From NCBI RefSeq assembly GCF_963678635.1, contig NC_087065.1, forward strand, positions 2,852,001 to 2,916,000: a DNA stretch of 64,000 bases, in the 5' to 3' direction. This DNA comes from Symsagittifera roscoffensis. Its lineage: Eukaryota > Xenacoelomorpha > Acoela > Convolutidae. Made by a program: the position numbers and the translations under genes. Position 1 is the first letter of the stretch; every line of letters begins with the position of its first letter. Below the pieces are notes generated by a model that saw only the letters and a list, made by a program, of their open reading frames with translations, ran no database searches and was not told the origin of the DNA. Below are positions 43,593 through 56,230 of this stretch, piece after piece.

Positions 43593-45954
43593 CAAAAAAT
43601 CCCTTTTTTGTAAACGGTGCGAAATTGGATGATAATTTGTTAGAGTGGTTGATGATGGCTAAAATCGCTTTAAAACGCACTAGAATTAGATAGCAAGCAC
43701 ACCGTTTCACTCATAATTTTCCCACTATCTCGCTTATAGGCATATAAATAAGTCTGAAGCAGGGAAAAGTTCAGACAGACATTTTTGTTGAAATCCGAAT
43801 CATGGCTGAAAAATCTTACGATATCGCGCTTGATATCCTAAAGTTTTCCTTGAGGTAGTCAAAATCGGGAAGAAAATATACACCCTACGCGTTAGTTCCT
43901 TCCTTCCCAGATTCTATACGGAATAACAAGTCGAATACTGTTTTTCCTTGATGATAAAAAAAAACAATTTCAATTTTTTCATGTATCAAATTTTAACTGA
44001 ACGACCAAGAAATCATTTTGTGGATAACTCCAAGTATATAAGTTATAGTTGTCGTGAATTTTCGTTCGTCAAACGGGAACCTTTCTCAATAAACTGGATA
44101 TCAACTTCAAAATTGAGGAATCTCATATTGTTACTGCTAGTAAAGGTATTGTATTTTATTCCAGGCTCAAATATAGATTTAAGTTCTCGCTAATAGCTTT
44201 TATTTTTTTCACGTTTTTTTATCGGAGTGGTAGTTTGTCCCGGCCCTGGTAATCAATCTTATAGTAACTTAGAACAGGAAATAGTCCGTATAGATGCTAA
44301 TTAACGTTGCTTCGCGATGATTGAAAAAGAAACTGAATTCGATTCTTCGGTGCCTGTGCGTGTTGACCTTTTCCCCCAAAAATAGGTGTCTCTTTTGGAA
44401 CCTGGGATTGTCGGTGGTGGAATGAATTGGAATTAATATCACAACTATTGACATTTCAGTACGCATTATGGCAGAAAGATTCGATAGCAGAAGCTTCTAA
44501 CTAATCTTAAACTTAATTAATTCCTTTAAATTTCTATTTTTCGTTTAATTAACGCTTGAAACCCTTTCTTAAAAAATCTTGATTGCCAACCTTAACTAAA
44601 GGCCTCTTTATTATTTGGTCTTTATTTCAATCTTAGACTTTGAAGTGTCCACAAACTCTGATAATGGCTAATATTAGTTTCTGTTATTTGGTCGGTTTTT
44701 CTTACTTTATTTAAGTATTGGGGGTTAATTTTAGCGTTCGTTTCTATTTTCTTCTCTTAAGTTATCATTAGAATCCTCTCCTCGTCGTCCGTCCAAATAG
44801 GTGTTCAATTGTTTTCTCGTCTTCATTTTCCACCCCAGAATCAGAGTAGAGTTTAAGCTTAATTCCACCACCTCTCCTCCGATAGCTGAAAATTTTTACC
44901 AGTTTAGCCGATAAGTTAGAATAAAAATTAGCGTAAAATCAAGTTCAAGCGTTATTGACGAGAAGCGAACGATTGCAGCGCTGCGCTTTCAATCGACATG
45001 AGAGGTAGATACAGCTCGTACATCAATGTTTTCCCTATTCAGTTTCACATTTTGGCTAAAGTTTTAACAAAAAAAACTGATTGATTTTAATAAATATCCC
45101 CTCCTATGGCAAAAGCGAAGAGTTTAGCCATTGGGGTAGAAATTTCGGGTTTAACTTCAGGTTAGCAAGTTTCAAATTTTCGACTATCCGAGTTCTCGGC
45201 TATGTGGGTACTGCCCTTCGCCTATTCCTACTATCTCCCCGTTTCCCTCGTCAATTTTTCCATCTTTTTAATCTTAACCATTGTTTTTTCCGTTGAATTG
45301 CCACTGAAATTTACACAATCATCAGCTAACAGTAACACCATCTTTTACTCTGTATTTTTGCTTCTCTATTTTGTCAGTTAAGTTAAGCTACATTATTAAA
45401 GCGGTATGCTTTTTGGGATCTCTAAAGTTATTCATTTTGTCCGCTTTTTGAGCGTATTTAAAAATATTCTTATTCGTTGGTGAATTATTAGAAAAAAGTT
45501 GCACGTGTGAAACGTTGTTTGTGTAGTTTCCCAGGTATATAAAAAATTGAGGCTTATAATAAACAAACAATTTGTTTATTTTTAAAATGCTTCTTTGATT
45601 TTTACGCGAACTGAAACTATACCAAAATTTATTTTGTTGGATATTGTAACAGGTGTTTAATGTCCGTTTGTTAGGTGTTACAATTGGAACGATTATCTAT
45701 CAATGAAATTGATTAAATCATTATTTTTAACTCTCGGCTCAATTTGAAAACAGCATGATCTTTTGTTTACATATCTGGAAAAACACTTACCCAATTTAGG
45801 CAATCAAATAGCCTATAATTAAAAGATTATCCTTGCATTTTACTGTTTAGAGATCTCAGATTAGCAAAGTGGTCTAAATCGGTTCCGAATTGAATAGCGA
45901 GATTAAAAATACGTCAAATTATCCGAGCCCGCTTTATCTTAATGGTAATATACG
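43593..45954. other. Upstream flank of the CSRNP gene
   Basis: AT-rich, with no supported gene. The CSRNP promoter and any 5' noncoding exons should lie here, but I cannot place a start site. Confidence 0.4.
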
Positions 45955-46618
45955 ATGGCATCAGCAGGCGACTCAGAACTAAAATTAACCAATAATTCAT
46001 CCCTCGAAAATAGCAGAGAGTTTATAAACTCTGATCTCATCATTGCAAACCATTGCAACTTGAAATTGAGTCCTCTCTCAAACCTGTCGAACTCAACTGA
46101 AATTTTACCATCCAAATCCAATTATCGACCGGACGACAGCTGCGAGCTGAAATTGAGTCTGGAAAATCTGCCGGATTGCAGCGTCACTTCTGAGCAAGAC
46201 ACGAACAATCGCACAGAGCACAAATCGGAGAGTAGCAAAAGCGGCGAGAGCTTTGAATCTTCTTCTAATTGTGAATCTTCCTGTCAAGACGAATCAGCAG
46301 TTGTCATGACTGAGCAAGAACCCTCAACTCCCGGCTCGAAATCATCAGTTGAAAAGCAATCGCATTTGAATGGAAAAAGCGAGGACAGGTTCCGAAAATT
46401 GTCCCGAGATAGTGCAATTAAATCGTTCAACGAGGAATTGACAGTAGAGCTACCTGTACATGATTTGGTGGCGGCTCCTGGAAAGGTATCTGGATGTAGT
46501 TCCTCGTTTGGAACACCTCTGGCAACATCCTCCCCCTCTTTCTCACAACTGCAGAGCGCCTCGCCTCACGTGGTTTCTCTAGTCGCCAGCAGTTGCAAAG
46601 TATCCAGTGCAAGTCCAG
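45955..46618 (+). CDS. CSRNP exon 1 (residues 1-221)
   Basis: Ser/Glu/Asn-rich, with no conserved domain. Its assignment rests on the uninterrupted frame, the donor CCAG|GTCAGT at 46619 and a phase-1 match to the next exon (intron 341 bp). Confidence 0.75.
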
Positions 46619-49600
46619 GTCAGTTGAAGAGATTGAAAAGTCGAAGAGTTCATTTTTTTCGACTCCCTTCGTTAATTGCTTAAAATGTTTGAAAGGCCGT
46701 ACATGATCGATTTAATAATAATACCATCAGGTAAAATCAGGCAGGAACGAATCAAAGAGTAACATGATATTTTTTGAGAACTCCGGCAGAAATTACAAAA
46801 ATGGTATTTAACTGCTAAGATGTTATGTTTATTTATAAATAATTATTAGAAGTATTTCAGTATTTTACTTCTGCGATTTTTTACTTTGAGGGTCTGATCA
46901 ATCAATGCCGACAAATTAATTGTATAATAACGACAATTATTTGGCCATGTTCGCTTTAGTGAGCTTCGTCTGCGAGGATGGCGAGGACCAAGACTCAGTC
47001 ACAAACTGGAGCATGACTTCACTCGAGGCGATTGAGGCCGCTGTGTGCTTTCAGCCGAAAGCTCTTTCAGCCTCCCCTAATCACTATAATAGCCATCAAA
47101 CTACTGTTCCTCAGCAATCTGCAAGCAATGAATCTCAAATTACATCTACGTGTAACAATTTAAGTCAAGAGAACTTGAAAATGCACAATCAACACCCGAC
47201 GTCGTTGTTGCTACCGGCTACAATTTCCTTCAACGATAATGTAGTGTCTAATAATGGCAAGTCACAGTCCGGGAAACGTGACCTGGAACATGCCTCGTTT
47301 GATTCGGATTTAAGCTACGAGCAGTCGGTTGAACCCAAGAAGGCCAAGAGTGACGTGATTGACATGGGGGATTCAAAAGAGACAAGGTGTTGCGAGGAAG
47401 AGGCGCTGGCGCCTTCGATAGTGGTGACGAGTCCCTCAACCTCCCAGTCTCAGCAGTCGAGTTCCTGCAGTCCAACGACAACCTCTACTTCTTCTAACTC
47501 TGAAGACACGGATAGTGGAGTTGGTTGCAGTAACGATGAAATGCTGAATGACTTCATCGATGACTCCTTACAAGGTGAGAGATCCAGGGGCAAATATTGT
47601 TTTTAGACTAACATCTACCGTATTGAGTATCCTGGGTGTCATAGTTGTCATACTTGTTGAAAGGAATAGTTTCAGGGTCCAAGGTTTCCTAATAGATTTG
47701 TCAGGTTTGGAGCCCTATCGATCACACTTAGAATGTAATGTACAAGGTAGCATGCAAATGATCCAAGGCATGGGCCAGTCCAGATTTAAAAAATCTAGGT
47801 TTTAATTGACGGAAAAAAATCATGAATCTCTTCGAATCATCTGCTTTCACGCACCAATAAATTAGTTTCAAGTTCAGAAATGCTGATTTATGGAACTTTG
47901 TTTTCAGGCGAGAAGAAGTGTGTGGATGAGAGTGAAATGGGAGTTTGTGACGGTATTGGGGGTGGTAGTCGGGATGTGAGAATGGGGGTGGGCGCAACGA
48001 GTAAGAACAGTAAACATAACGTGGACAGAACCTTCCGACCAGTGCGCAAGAGGAGCATCCACTTTGGAAACGTCACTGTCTACTACTTCTCCAGGGCACA
48101 GGGCTTCACTTGTGTCCCTGCACAGGGCGGATCAACTCTAGGTCAGACCATCTAATTGACTCATTGGAGTATTGTGCTCTTTTTCAGCTTCAAACCCCTC
48201 GTTGAATTTTATTAAGTACAAAAATTGCGAACAATACAGTTTGAGTTTTTTCACTTTTTTATATTGACATGTTCGAGAATAGCTTATAACGAAAAGTTTG
48301 TTGTAAGTAATGGATAGGAAGCTCAGTCTAGTCTTAAAAAAGTAAGTAAATACGGCCTTACTTGGGAATTTACTTGATCAATTTACGGAAAATCAGGGAT
48401 CTGATTCATTAATGTGTTCAAAAACTACTTAACTTGGCCTCGATAAGTACTATTAAATTGTAGACAGTGAATTGAAACTATTTAAGTATCAACTTTTTTG
48501 TTCGTTTTTTTTTCATGAAAAAATTTGTTCACGCTCCAATTTGAGCTTTGGCGGTTCCACTTTAATGTCTTTTTAATTTAAATTCAAATTCATTTGCTGA
48601 AAGGAAGGCAAATTACGCTATTCAATTACTAAAGCTAAATGGCGTTAAAAAACGCGAACTACTTTACTTCAAACATGGATTGTAAATTATGGTTTTCATG
48701 CGGAATAAATTATATCGTTTTTGGATCCAGTTCTATCAGGAAGTTTGAATCTAAGAAGGTTTTATCTAGAAAGAATTCTAACGCCATATAAAAATATGAG
48801 TTTTCTTTAAAAATTGTTTTAAAAATATTCAGTTCTGTTGGCTATGTCTTAATAAATAACATAAAAAGGCTGTTTTACGATTGGAAGCGAATTACAGTAC
48901 CAATTTCTTGTTTTGCAATTTGAATTGTGTTGTGTTGTAGGAATGTCTCCACAACACGAAGCAGTTGAGCAGTACTCGTTCTCCGACTACAAGAGTGTGC
49001 GACACTGCCGGAAGCGACAACTACTTAAGGACAGAACAGCGCTCAAGTTCCATAACCACCATCAGCACCATCACAACCACCAAACACAACACCACCTTAA
49101 TCAGATCAATCAACTGAACCAGAACCCCTTAGTCAAGTCCACGCCCCTCCCTCACTCACCCCCGGCTTCTGTAGTCTCCTCTGAAACAGGCCCAGATGCC
49201 GAACAGAATATCTCTAGCACAACAACAACAGCCTCTAACGATTCAAAAAGCAGTACAGCAACACCAATGAAGGAACCAACGACAACTAGTTACAGTAGTA
49301 GTAATACTGGTAGTACAGGCTTAATTACACCAGAAAGCAGTACTGTTGTTGCACAAGCATCTAAAGTTAGCAATAACTCTTCTTCGAAATCTGAAAGGAC
49401 CGAGCAAACTACTGATGTGAACCTGGATGAACAAGATTCAACTGTAAAATCAGAGAGCTCTGAAAAAACAGCTGAAATGTGTTCGAGTTTGCAAAGAGAT
49501 GATGTAATTAGCAGAGATGACACGCCAGAAAGTTTGAGGCTCGTAGGTGATCAAAGTTCAACCAAGCAGTTCATTACGTCATGTGGTCTGGAATCGAACT

Positions 49601-52600
49601 TGCAAGAACACGAAGCGTGTCTAGACGCAGACGAGGCACAGCTGGAAGCGCAATTCGAGACCAATTGTTTGACCCCCGCAGACTATGACAACATGACCTC
49701 GGAGGAGATCGATGACTCATTCTGCCTAGAGGTCAGTACCCCTTTACGTTGCCAGCCCCTCCGTATCACATAGTTGTGCATGCTTCCATGTTTAAAAGAC
49801 GGAACCTCCCTTTTTATTTTGGACTGAACTTTTAGTGTCAGAATATTGTCAAATGTGAAAATTTTATTTCTCCTTTACTTGTCAATTCTATTTAGTAACG
49901 TAATTGTTTATATGCAGATATTCCTTGTCACAAATTTTTTATAAATTGAAATCTTAAACGATGGATTTTTTCAACGATTAATATTTATTCCCATTAACGA
50001 AGCGAAGCGTTATTTCGCGAAAATTTTTCGCAAAAAAACTTGGATGCCGTGTAAAAAATAGACATTAAAAAACTGGAGTTTCAGTTGTTCGATCTGCTGA
50101 TCTTTCCGAATGTCAGGCAAGATTCAAAGTTGAAAACATTTTTTCCATTTTTCAACTTATAAGCTCTAAATTTATTAGTATCTAATCTAAACTTGAGGGC
50201 TATTTGATTTGCTATTATATTTGATTGAGGTCAAAGATGCATTGTTTTGAAATGAAGAAACCTTGTTGTTCCGACTTTCGATACGAAAGTAACGGAATAT
50301 TTGTGCTCGGGTGGGTTTTCTTCAGACAAATTTCGACCATTTTTGACAGAATTTTTTTATATCATTCGAAAGGTATTGTTGTCCTGAGCCTAAATTTGAA
50401 AAGATATTTCACCTGTGATCATTTTTTGAAAAGTTATGGGGGTTTAAAGATTGCAATTTTGGCCAATTTGGGACAATTAACGCGCGATATATTTCGCGCT
50501 CTTATAAGCGCTTTAAAACTTCCAGCTGCCTGTTGAACACTTAATCTGTTGAAAATGGAAAACAGTTAAAGTTGGTAAAGGACTAACGTGCCGAATCATC
50601 TGGTTGCCGAAGATGTGGTAATTTTTTTTGTCAAGATAAAATTATAAGTTTTTGGCATTTAACTGGGGTAAGTATATTATAATCATATCATTTCAGGGTA
50701 AGTTTAGATTTTTCTACTTCACTTGAAAATGTCTCTTGAAGAATGCACTTAATCAAGTCAAATAATGCTTTTTATTCGGCATCCTGGAACATTGATAATT
50801 TCGGCGACCTGAAGTTTGGCACGTTGACATGCCACCTTAGAGTTGTCTCTGTTCTCTTGAAATATTCAAGCTGAGCATAGTATTATAATTTTGCGGGGAA
50901 ACTATTTTTTTCAGTTTGCTGAAGGTACAAGTTTTGTGTTTTCGTCTTTTAATACTTAGGTTGTTTGGTAGCCTTATTTTCACAGCAATTTTCGTTTCCA
51001 AATTATATAACACGTGCGTGATGGTGTACCATGTTGCAAAATTTCAAAAATTGAAAAATGTGTGTTTTCTGGCCCAAAATCAGTGTTTTTGTGCAGAATA
51101 ATTTTTGCTCAAGCGACCTTCTCAAGCATAGTGTTAAGATGATTCCACTTTTTCTTAGCAAAACGGCCCCATTCAGTTCAAAGTCTTAAACAAAAAGGCT
51201 CATAATTTATAGGCCGCAGAATGAAGCCGAGACGTAGCCGAGTTTTTGTAACTCGAGGCTTATTTCTACTTTTTATAGAGCTGCTTTTTGTGTTCTCGCT
51301 AGTATTTGCGAAGCGAACACTCTGTAAATTTAAATTATGATCTAGCTATATCCGATATAATAAGGCGATGGCTTTGCTGCCTGGTATCCAATCATAAAAA
51401 TGCTTGAAAGTAAATTAAGCAAAGACGATTTGGCCGAGTGGCTAAGGCAATTGAATCTAGTCGTTAAGTCTGGAAGAAACTATGGCGTAGGGTCTGTTTT
51501 TTTCAGAAAGTTTCTCAGTGTCGAGAAAAAACCTGGACCGAGTTTTCCATTTTCCAGCCTAAATGAAAAAAGTTCATTTTTGATATGTTTTGGTAATTTT
51601 TGTCGCATTTTGAAGTCGATTTTCTAAATCAGCATTGCTGGTGAAACCAATGTGAAAGTAAAATAGGAGTCTTCGAAACGAAGTAGTTTTTGAAAAAATG
51701 CGACTATTAGAAGTTCCTGGTTTGTCCCGTGCCTAACTAAACGCATTGCGAGCCTCAACATAAGCGAATAACAGGTCACTTTAACAAATTGATAATTGTA
51801 TGCGCATACATGAAGATATTTCAGTGTGAGGTATATTATGGCTGAGGATTTTATCCACGTGGAATTTAACGGCACAGGTCTTGTCTTTTATTTGATTTTG
51901 TTGATGTTATAGGTAGTGCCACTGAAGAAGCGCAGGAAATTGCTGAAGGAAAGTGGCATAGACCAAATAGATGTGAGCGAGCACAAAGAGTGCGAGTGGA
52001 TCCGAGTGTCGCGCGAGGACTGCGGCTGCAACTGTCGCGTGGTGTGTGACCCCAGAACGTGTCTGTGTGCCATAAATGGAATCAAATGTCAAGTGGACAG
52101 ACAGAGTTACCCGTGTGGCTGCACGAAACAGGGATGTGGAAATGCCTCGGGAAGGATCGAGTTCAATCTGTACAGAGTACGCACTCACTTTTTCTACACT
52201 CTTCTGAGGCTGCAGCAGCACCGCAATAATAGCGTGGAACCCCACACGCAACTCTCGAGTGCCAATAGCAGAAATATTCTGGCGAAGAACTTGCAGAACT
52301 GCTCATCCAATTCGAGCGACGAAGAAGAAGATGACGACGATGAGTTGACTGACAGTAAAGAGTTAAGATGTGGATCGCCTGATTCGTTTGATGAAAACGA
52401 AGACGAGCGACATAGCGAGGACTCTTCGAGCATAATCGGCGAAAGAGGCGAGTGCTCGAATTACTGTTGTCTGGGAGTGGCTAGTCGCACCACGACGTAC
52501 CCTGACGAATCCCACGCACGCATGATGCAGCAATACTACTGTGCAAATGGTCTAAACTTCAATCACCAGCAAACATCGGGAGGAACTGCAACATCTAGTC

Positions 52601-53826
52601 ACTGCCCAACGAATCCAAATTTAGCACACAGTTCTAGTTATGACCAAACCTACGATCAACAGTCGAAAAGCTTAGACTGTGTTCTGCCGATGACGGGATC
52701 CGAAGGAATAGGAGCCATGGCCCAGTCGAGCTATCAAAACACGTACTCAAACCTGCCAGTATGTTCGGATGAAGTTATGCGCAATGAACGAGGTTACGAC
52801 CAGAAAGGCGAGAGCTACAGCACTGCAAAGTGTCATCTGCGAACAGAAGTTGGCAAAACGGGATCGTCGTCTGTAGTGAATATCGACGTACAAAATGACG
52901 GCGTAATGACCGAGGATGACACGGAAACGAACGAAGATTCCGATTACATAGTCGAAACTGAAGAAGATAATTTTGAAGTCGTTGTTGACAGTCCAGAACA
53001 TCAAAGTTTTGCAAATGGGACGACCAGCTACCAATCCAGCTCTTTCCAAAACTCTTCTGTTGCGAATTCTTACTACAATTCCTCTTACGGCAATTGCCAT
53101 TCTGGTGATTATCAACTAGCACATCATGTTTCTGAAGGAATGGGGAATCATAAAAATATGAGCGTGAGCGGGGCAGACAATTACCCCATGTCCAACTTCC
53201 AGACGAGGTACCACGACCACACAGGAAATATTGCAACTCCTGTCCAGTCTCTGAATCACGCGGAACACTTTTTGAACTCGGGTAACACTCACGTGACTGC
53301 TAATGAAAACCACGCGGGATCCCACCTGACTAATAACATGTACCATCCGCCATTGACATCTCACAATTTGTATGGACAAAACCATCACGCCAACACTAAT
53401 GTGTCTGGATATTCAGACTACGTCCAAAGTTCGACCCCTTACACTTCCCAGAATCACCTCCACAATCATTATCAAGCAGACCCTAGATGGTACCAAGGTC
53501 AAAACGAATGCCAAATGTACCCTGAAGTTAGTCACACGTCCTACATGAAGAATGGGTTTAGTTCACAGCCAACAGGAGAAGTAGACTCTAAGAATGCGGA
53601 GGAAGGAACGGAAGCCGCAGAAAAGTCTTGCAGAGAGAATCTTGAGGAGGAAGTTGAGAGTAAAGAAGATGCTTGCAGTAAAGAGTTCTCGAAGTCAGCG
53701 AGTAGTGACCTTGCTTTACCAGAATTGACGTCTTCAAATAATGGAGGTTTTGAAAACCAGCCAAACGGAGACTGTCAAAATGAGGAAATTCCCCTAGTCC
53801 CAAAAGTAACGGAGCACGTGAATTAG
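45955..53826 (+). CDS. CSRNP/AXUD1 family cysteine-serine-rich nuclear protein, five exons
   Basis: Exons 45955-46618, 46960-47574, 47908-48141, 48941-49731 and 51913-53826 join across GT-AG introns in phases 1, 1, 1 and 0 without a stop, giving 1405 residues. Vertebrate members are about 600, so this is unusually long. Two conserved blocks identify the family: [15 protein letters not shown], then [15 protein letters not shown] (about 473-505), and the Cys-rich block 789-842 with [16 protein letters not shown] and [10 protein letters not shown], followed by [17 protein letters not shown]. Basic [12 protein letters not shown] (769-780) is a likely nuclear signal. The rest is low-complexity: Ser/Thr/Glu-rich N-terminus, a His/Gln stretch near 540-570, acidic runs after the Cys block, and a Ser/Asn/His/Tyr-rich tail. 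Family members act in the nucleus as DNA-binding transcriptional regulators linked to Axin/Wnt signalling, apoptosis and development; the role here is inferred. Start ATG 45955 has G at +4; earlier exons cannot be excluded. Confidence 0.92.
46960..47574 (+). CDS. CSRNP exon 2 (residues 222-426)
   Basis: Opens after CTTTAG with [13 protein letters not shown]. Contains a Ser/Thr run ending SEDTDSGVG and NDFIDDSLQ, comparable to the Ser-rich N-terminal region of vertebrate members. Donor CAAG|GTGAGA at 47575, phase 1; next intron 333 bp. Confidence 0.85.
47908..48141 (+). CDS. CSRNP exon 3, first conserved block
   Basis: Follows TTTTCAG. Encodes a basic linker and the family block [14 protein letters not shown] with [13 protein letters not shown]. 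The last codon (Gly) is split over the 799-bp intron, giving STLG-MSPQH as in the family. Confidence 0.93.
48941..49731 (+). CDS. CSRNP exon 4 (residues 505-768)
   Basis: Starts [13 protein letters not shown], the conserved continuation of block one. It then has the basic [10 protein letters not shown], a His/Gln/Asn stretch, Ser/Thr-rich sequence, and acidic [10 protein letters not shown] just before the donor at 49732. In vertebrate members an acidic CLxLE segment likewise precedes the Cys-rich block. Confidence 0.92.
50266..50530 (+). mobile_element. Helentron-like repeat copy D, in CSRNP intron 4
   Basis: Starts TTGTTCCGACTTTCGATACG, like copy C, with the ACTTTCG-ATA-CGAAAGT hairpin, then TATTTCACCTGTGATC and ACGCGCGATATATTTCGCGC. 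The 3' terminus is missing. It is sense-oriented with the host gene. Confidence 0.55.
51423..51480 (+). repeat. tRNA-Leu-like sequence in CSRNP intron 4
   Basis: TTGGCCGAGTGGCTAAGGC is a textbook type-2 (Leu/Ser) A box and D arm. The next segment can form a weak anticodon arm with TAG in the loop. No B box follows at the right distance, so this is a tRNA-derived repeat head, not a gene. Confidence 0.5.
51913..53826 (+). CDS. CSRNP exon 5, Cys-rich block and tail
   Basis: The acceptor AG at 51911-51912 gives [11 protein letters not shown] in phase 0; an AG four bases later would break the frame. Encodes the Cys-rich block, acidic runs (EEEDDDDE; later [11 protein letters not shown]) and a long low-complexity tail, ending TAG at 53826. 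Confidence 0.95.
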   Translation, partial: VVPLKKRRKLLKESGIDQIDVSEHKECEWIRVSREDCGCNCRVVCDPRTCLCAINGIKCQVDRQSYPCGCTKQGCGNASGRIEFNLYRVRTHFFYTLLRLQQHRNNSVEPHTQLSSANSRNILAKNLQNCSSNSSDEEEDDDDELTDSKELRCGSPDSFDENEDERHSEDSSSIIGERGECSNYCCLGVASRTTTYPDESHARMMQQYYCANGLNFNHQQTSGGTATSSHCPTNPNLAHSSSYDQTYDQQSKSLDCVLPMTGSEGIGAMAQSSYQNTYSNLPVCSDEVMRNERGYDQKGESYSTAKCHLRTEVGKTGSSSVVNIDVQNDGVMTEDDTETNEDSDYIVETEEDNFEVVVDSPEHQSFANGTTSYQSSSFQNSSVANSYYNSSYGNCHSGDYQLAHHVSEGMGNHKNMSVSGADNYPMSNFQTRYHDHTGNIATPVQSLNHAEHFLNSGNTHVTANENHAGSHLTNNMYHPPLTSHNLYGQNHHANTNVSGYSDYVQSSTPYTSQNHLHNHYQADPRWYQGQNECQMYPEVSHTSYMKNGFSSQPTGEVDSKNAEEGTEAAEKSCRENLEEEVESKEDACSKEFSKSASSDLALPELTSSNNGGFENQPNGDCQNEEIPLVPKVTEHVN

Positions 53827-55470
53827 ATCTCGAAAAACTAGATTAAACCAGTTAAAAAACTATTTTCATAGTTAGTTGCCGACCTGTGTGTTTGAACTTT
53901 TTTCAACGTCAATTTTTATGTCGTTTTGCAGTATCGAAATCTGAATTATTTAATTAAAATAGCGATATTTATAAAATATCTAATTGTCACATTTTAAAGG
54001 TTCGTCGACCAGGCTCGACATTATTTCTGCTATGTTCTTTTTCTATCCTTCGGTTTGTAATTAAATATTGCAAGAGTAAATTTGATCACTTTACTCTTTT
54101 ATTCGTACACTTGCCTATTTTTCCGATCGATAGTTATGGAATTCAATCGGACAAAATTAATTAATTTAAATTTGAATTTTGACGTATTCTTGGTCAAAAT
54201 CTACTCGTTGAATGTTTATTTTTCTGGATTTTAATCTTAACTGTCGTGAATTCAGAAGTTTGTTGACTTTGCAGTTCTATTTGTTTCCTATCAATTTTTA
54301 CAGTGTTAATTCTTCAATTAATTCTTATGGCGTATTATTTCAACCTCGGAAAATTCTCCCGTCCTCTTATAGTGACTTTTTGGGAGAATTTTTTGTCTTC
54401 TTGCATCCCCATATAGTTGTAGTTTCAAATTAAGTTAGTGTTTATTATGTCGCTCCCTACAGAATTAGTTTAAAGCTAATTTATAACTAATTATAATACT
54501 ATTTGATAGATTTATAATTTTATCGATAACATGTTTTCTGTAAATAAGATGAATTAATTCAATTTAGAGTGAACAATTTTGTGACGAACTAGCTCAAGCT
54601 ATGGGAACATAAAGTCTTCTTTACGCAAACGAGCTTGAGGTCGAAGTGTCTTAACTTTTTAAGGCAAGTTGCACTTTTTAGTATCAGTTTATCAAAATAA
54701 TAGTTTTGCGGGACATTTTTTATATCATACTTGAGTATAGTCTACTTGGTTTTTCTTGCTTTTTTCAGGAACAGTCTTAAAATTGACTTTTGATCTCTTT
54801 TTTTACTAAATTCTTTTTCATTTGCTATAGGAAGGCAAATCGTGCTCTTTAATTACAAAAATGAAATGGTGCGAAACAACTTAACCATTGATCCAGTTTT
54901 TTTTTTTAAAGTTGGGTTAATTTTGTCAAAAAGGTCAATCATAAATTGTTCTTGTAGCTCAAAGAGCTGTGACGCTATCCTTTTTTTGCAAGTCGCAAGT
55001 TGAAGTTTTTAAACAAGAAGTGAAATATATTTTTTGGTGTTTTAGTGTTCATTGACAATTTTGGAGTATCTGTTGGCTAAATTTATAGGTCCAGTGGTTT
55101 TTCTTTCATCGAAAGCTTTTGTTTATGTGCGCAAAGGACAGTTTTGTCGCAGTGTGAGAGACTCGGTCATCTTCTTTTTTACTCATTCGCAGATTTCTTT
55201 TTTTTACAAGTTCATTGACAATTTTAACTGAATGTGGGCTAGATTTTTATTGGTCTTGCGGGCTTTTATTTTCCTAAAGAAAATGTATTTAACTTTTCTG
55301 GCTCAATTTTGATTGTTCTATCTGGCCTGTGATTGCTTTTTAAATTCATCTCAAGTTCATTTATTATTTCCAAGTTTAACATGAAATAGTTTGTTTACCC
55401 TTGCGATAAGGAAGGTTATTGCAATCGGGTACTAGACTTTTTTTCCCGTAAACAACTTTGTCATCTGGAC
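53827..55470. other. CSRNP 3' flank and gene-poor DNA
   Basis: Variant polyA signals ATTAAA occur near 53953 and 54060. At 54823 a GGAAGGCAAAT-type block resembles those at 27622, 48607 and 56217. 55020-55330 has two diverged copies of a unit containing TTCATTGACAATTTT. Confidence 0.4.
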
Positions 55471-55529
55471 TCATCTGGACTCGTTGTACCTTAGTTCATG
55501 ATGAATTCAATTTCGCAGTGTCTCATGCA

Positions 55530-55600
55530 CACTTAGCCTGGAGGTAACGAATACGCCTGGGACGCCAAAGGTCTCGGGTTCGAATATGACTAGGACCTGT
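55530..55600 (+). repeat. tRNA-derived sequence
   Basis: TTAGCCTGGAGGTAACG (A box) and GGGTTCGAATAT (B box) flank CGCCTGGGACGCC, which recalls Asp/Gly-type tRNA anticodon arms. The T stem does not pair, so a tRNA-derived SINE or pseudogene is likeliest. Confidence 0.45.
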
Positions 55601-56182
55601 TATTTAAAAACGGAAAATATTCCTGTTCATAAAAAAATTCGGCCTATTTTTTGTCTTCTTATTTTTCGTCGGCATAGTTGCCAGATCTGAAAATCGTTTT
55701 TTTTGCGGCAAACAATTTTCACTGTAATTACTTTAAGTGTTTCAGCTTCTTAAAAATCCGGCGGAAACGAAATTTGTTTTTAATACTGGTTGTAATTTTA
55801 CCAACTCGATTTGTCATTTTTTATCGGGTTCTGAAGTTTTGGCTTAGCTTACATCGAACTGGTGTCCTCTTATTGCTTCCTTCGGGGATCGGAAAAAGTT
55901 TGTGTTTGTGCGTGTGCTCTGAGGGGGAAAAGGGACCTAAATTTTTTTAGTAGTTTTTTTTTGAATTTTTTCGGCATGCAAGGTTTCCGCTCAGGCATTT
56001 TCGGCTTTGTTACCACATGGTAATTATAAATTCATTTTCAATCAGCCATCCGGCGCATCTGGCGTAGAGTTGACACAACTGTTTGAGGCCGCATCTTTTA
56101 CTGGCAATTTTTTTTGACAAAAATAATTTTTTGAAATGTTTTTTCAAATTTTTCCGTTTGATTTTCATCAATTTTGTATAGC

Positions 56183-56230
56183 AAGTGGTGCGAAGCTCAG
56201 CTTCGCCTCTGTGTAAATGGAAGGCACAAT
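56183..56230 (+). repeat. Hairpin-bearing dispersed repeat
   Basis: Perfect hairpin GCGAAGC-TCA-GCTTCGC at 56190-56206, preceded by CAAGTGGT and followed by CTCTGTGTAAATGGAAGGC. A decayed copy is at 43337. Confidence 0.45.

Noticed and set aside
46619-46683. Continuation of CSRNP exon 1 to the stop at 46683
   Set aside because: A consensus donor at 46619 with matching phase to the next exon is preferred; reading through gives early termination before the conserved domains.
51423-51480. tRNA-Leu(TAG) gene in CSRNP intron 4
   Set aside because: The A box is excellent, but there is no B box or acceptor stem partner.
51907-53236. Minus-strand open frames opposite CSRNP exon 5
   Set aside because: They are shadows of a long, biased coding exon; no domain or splice signal supports them.
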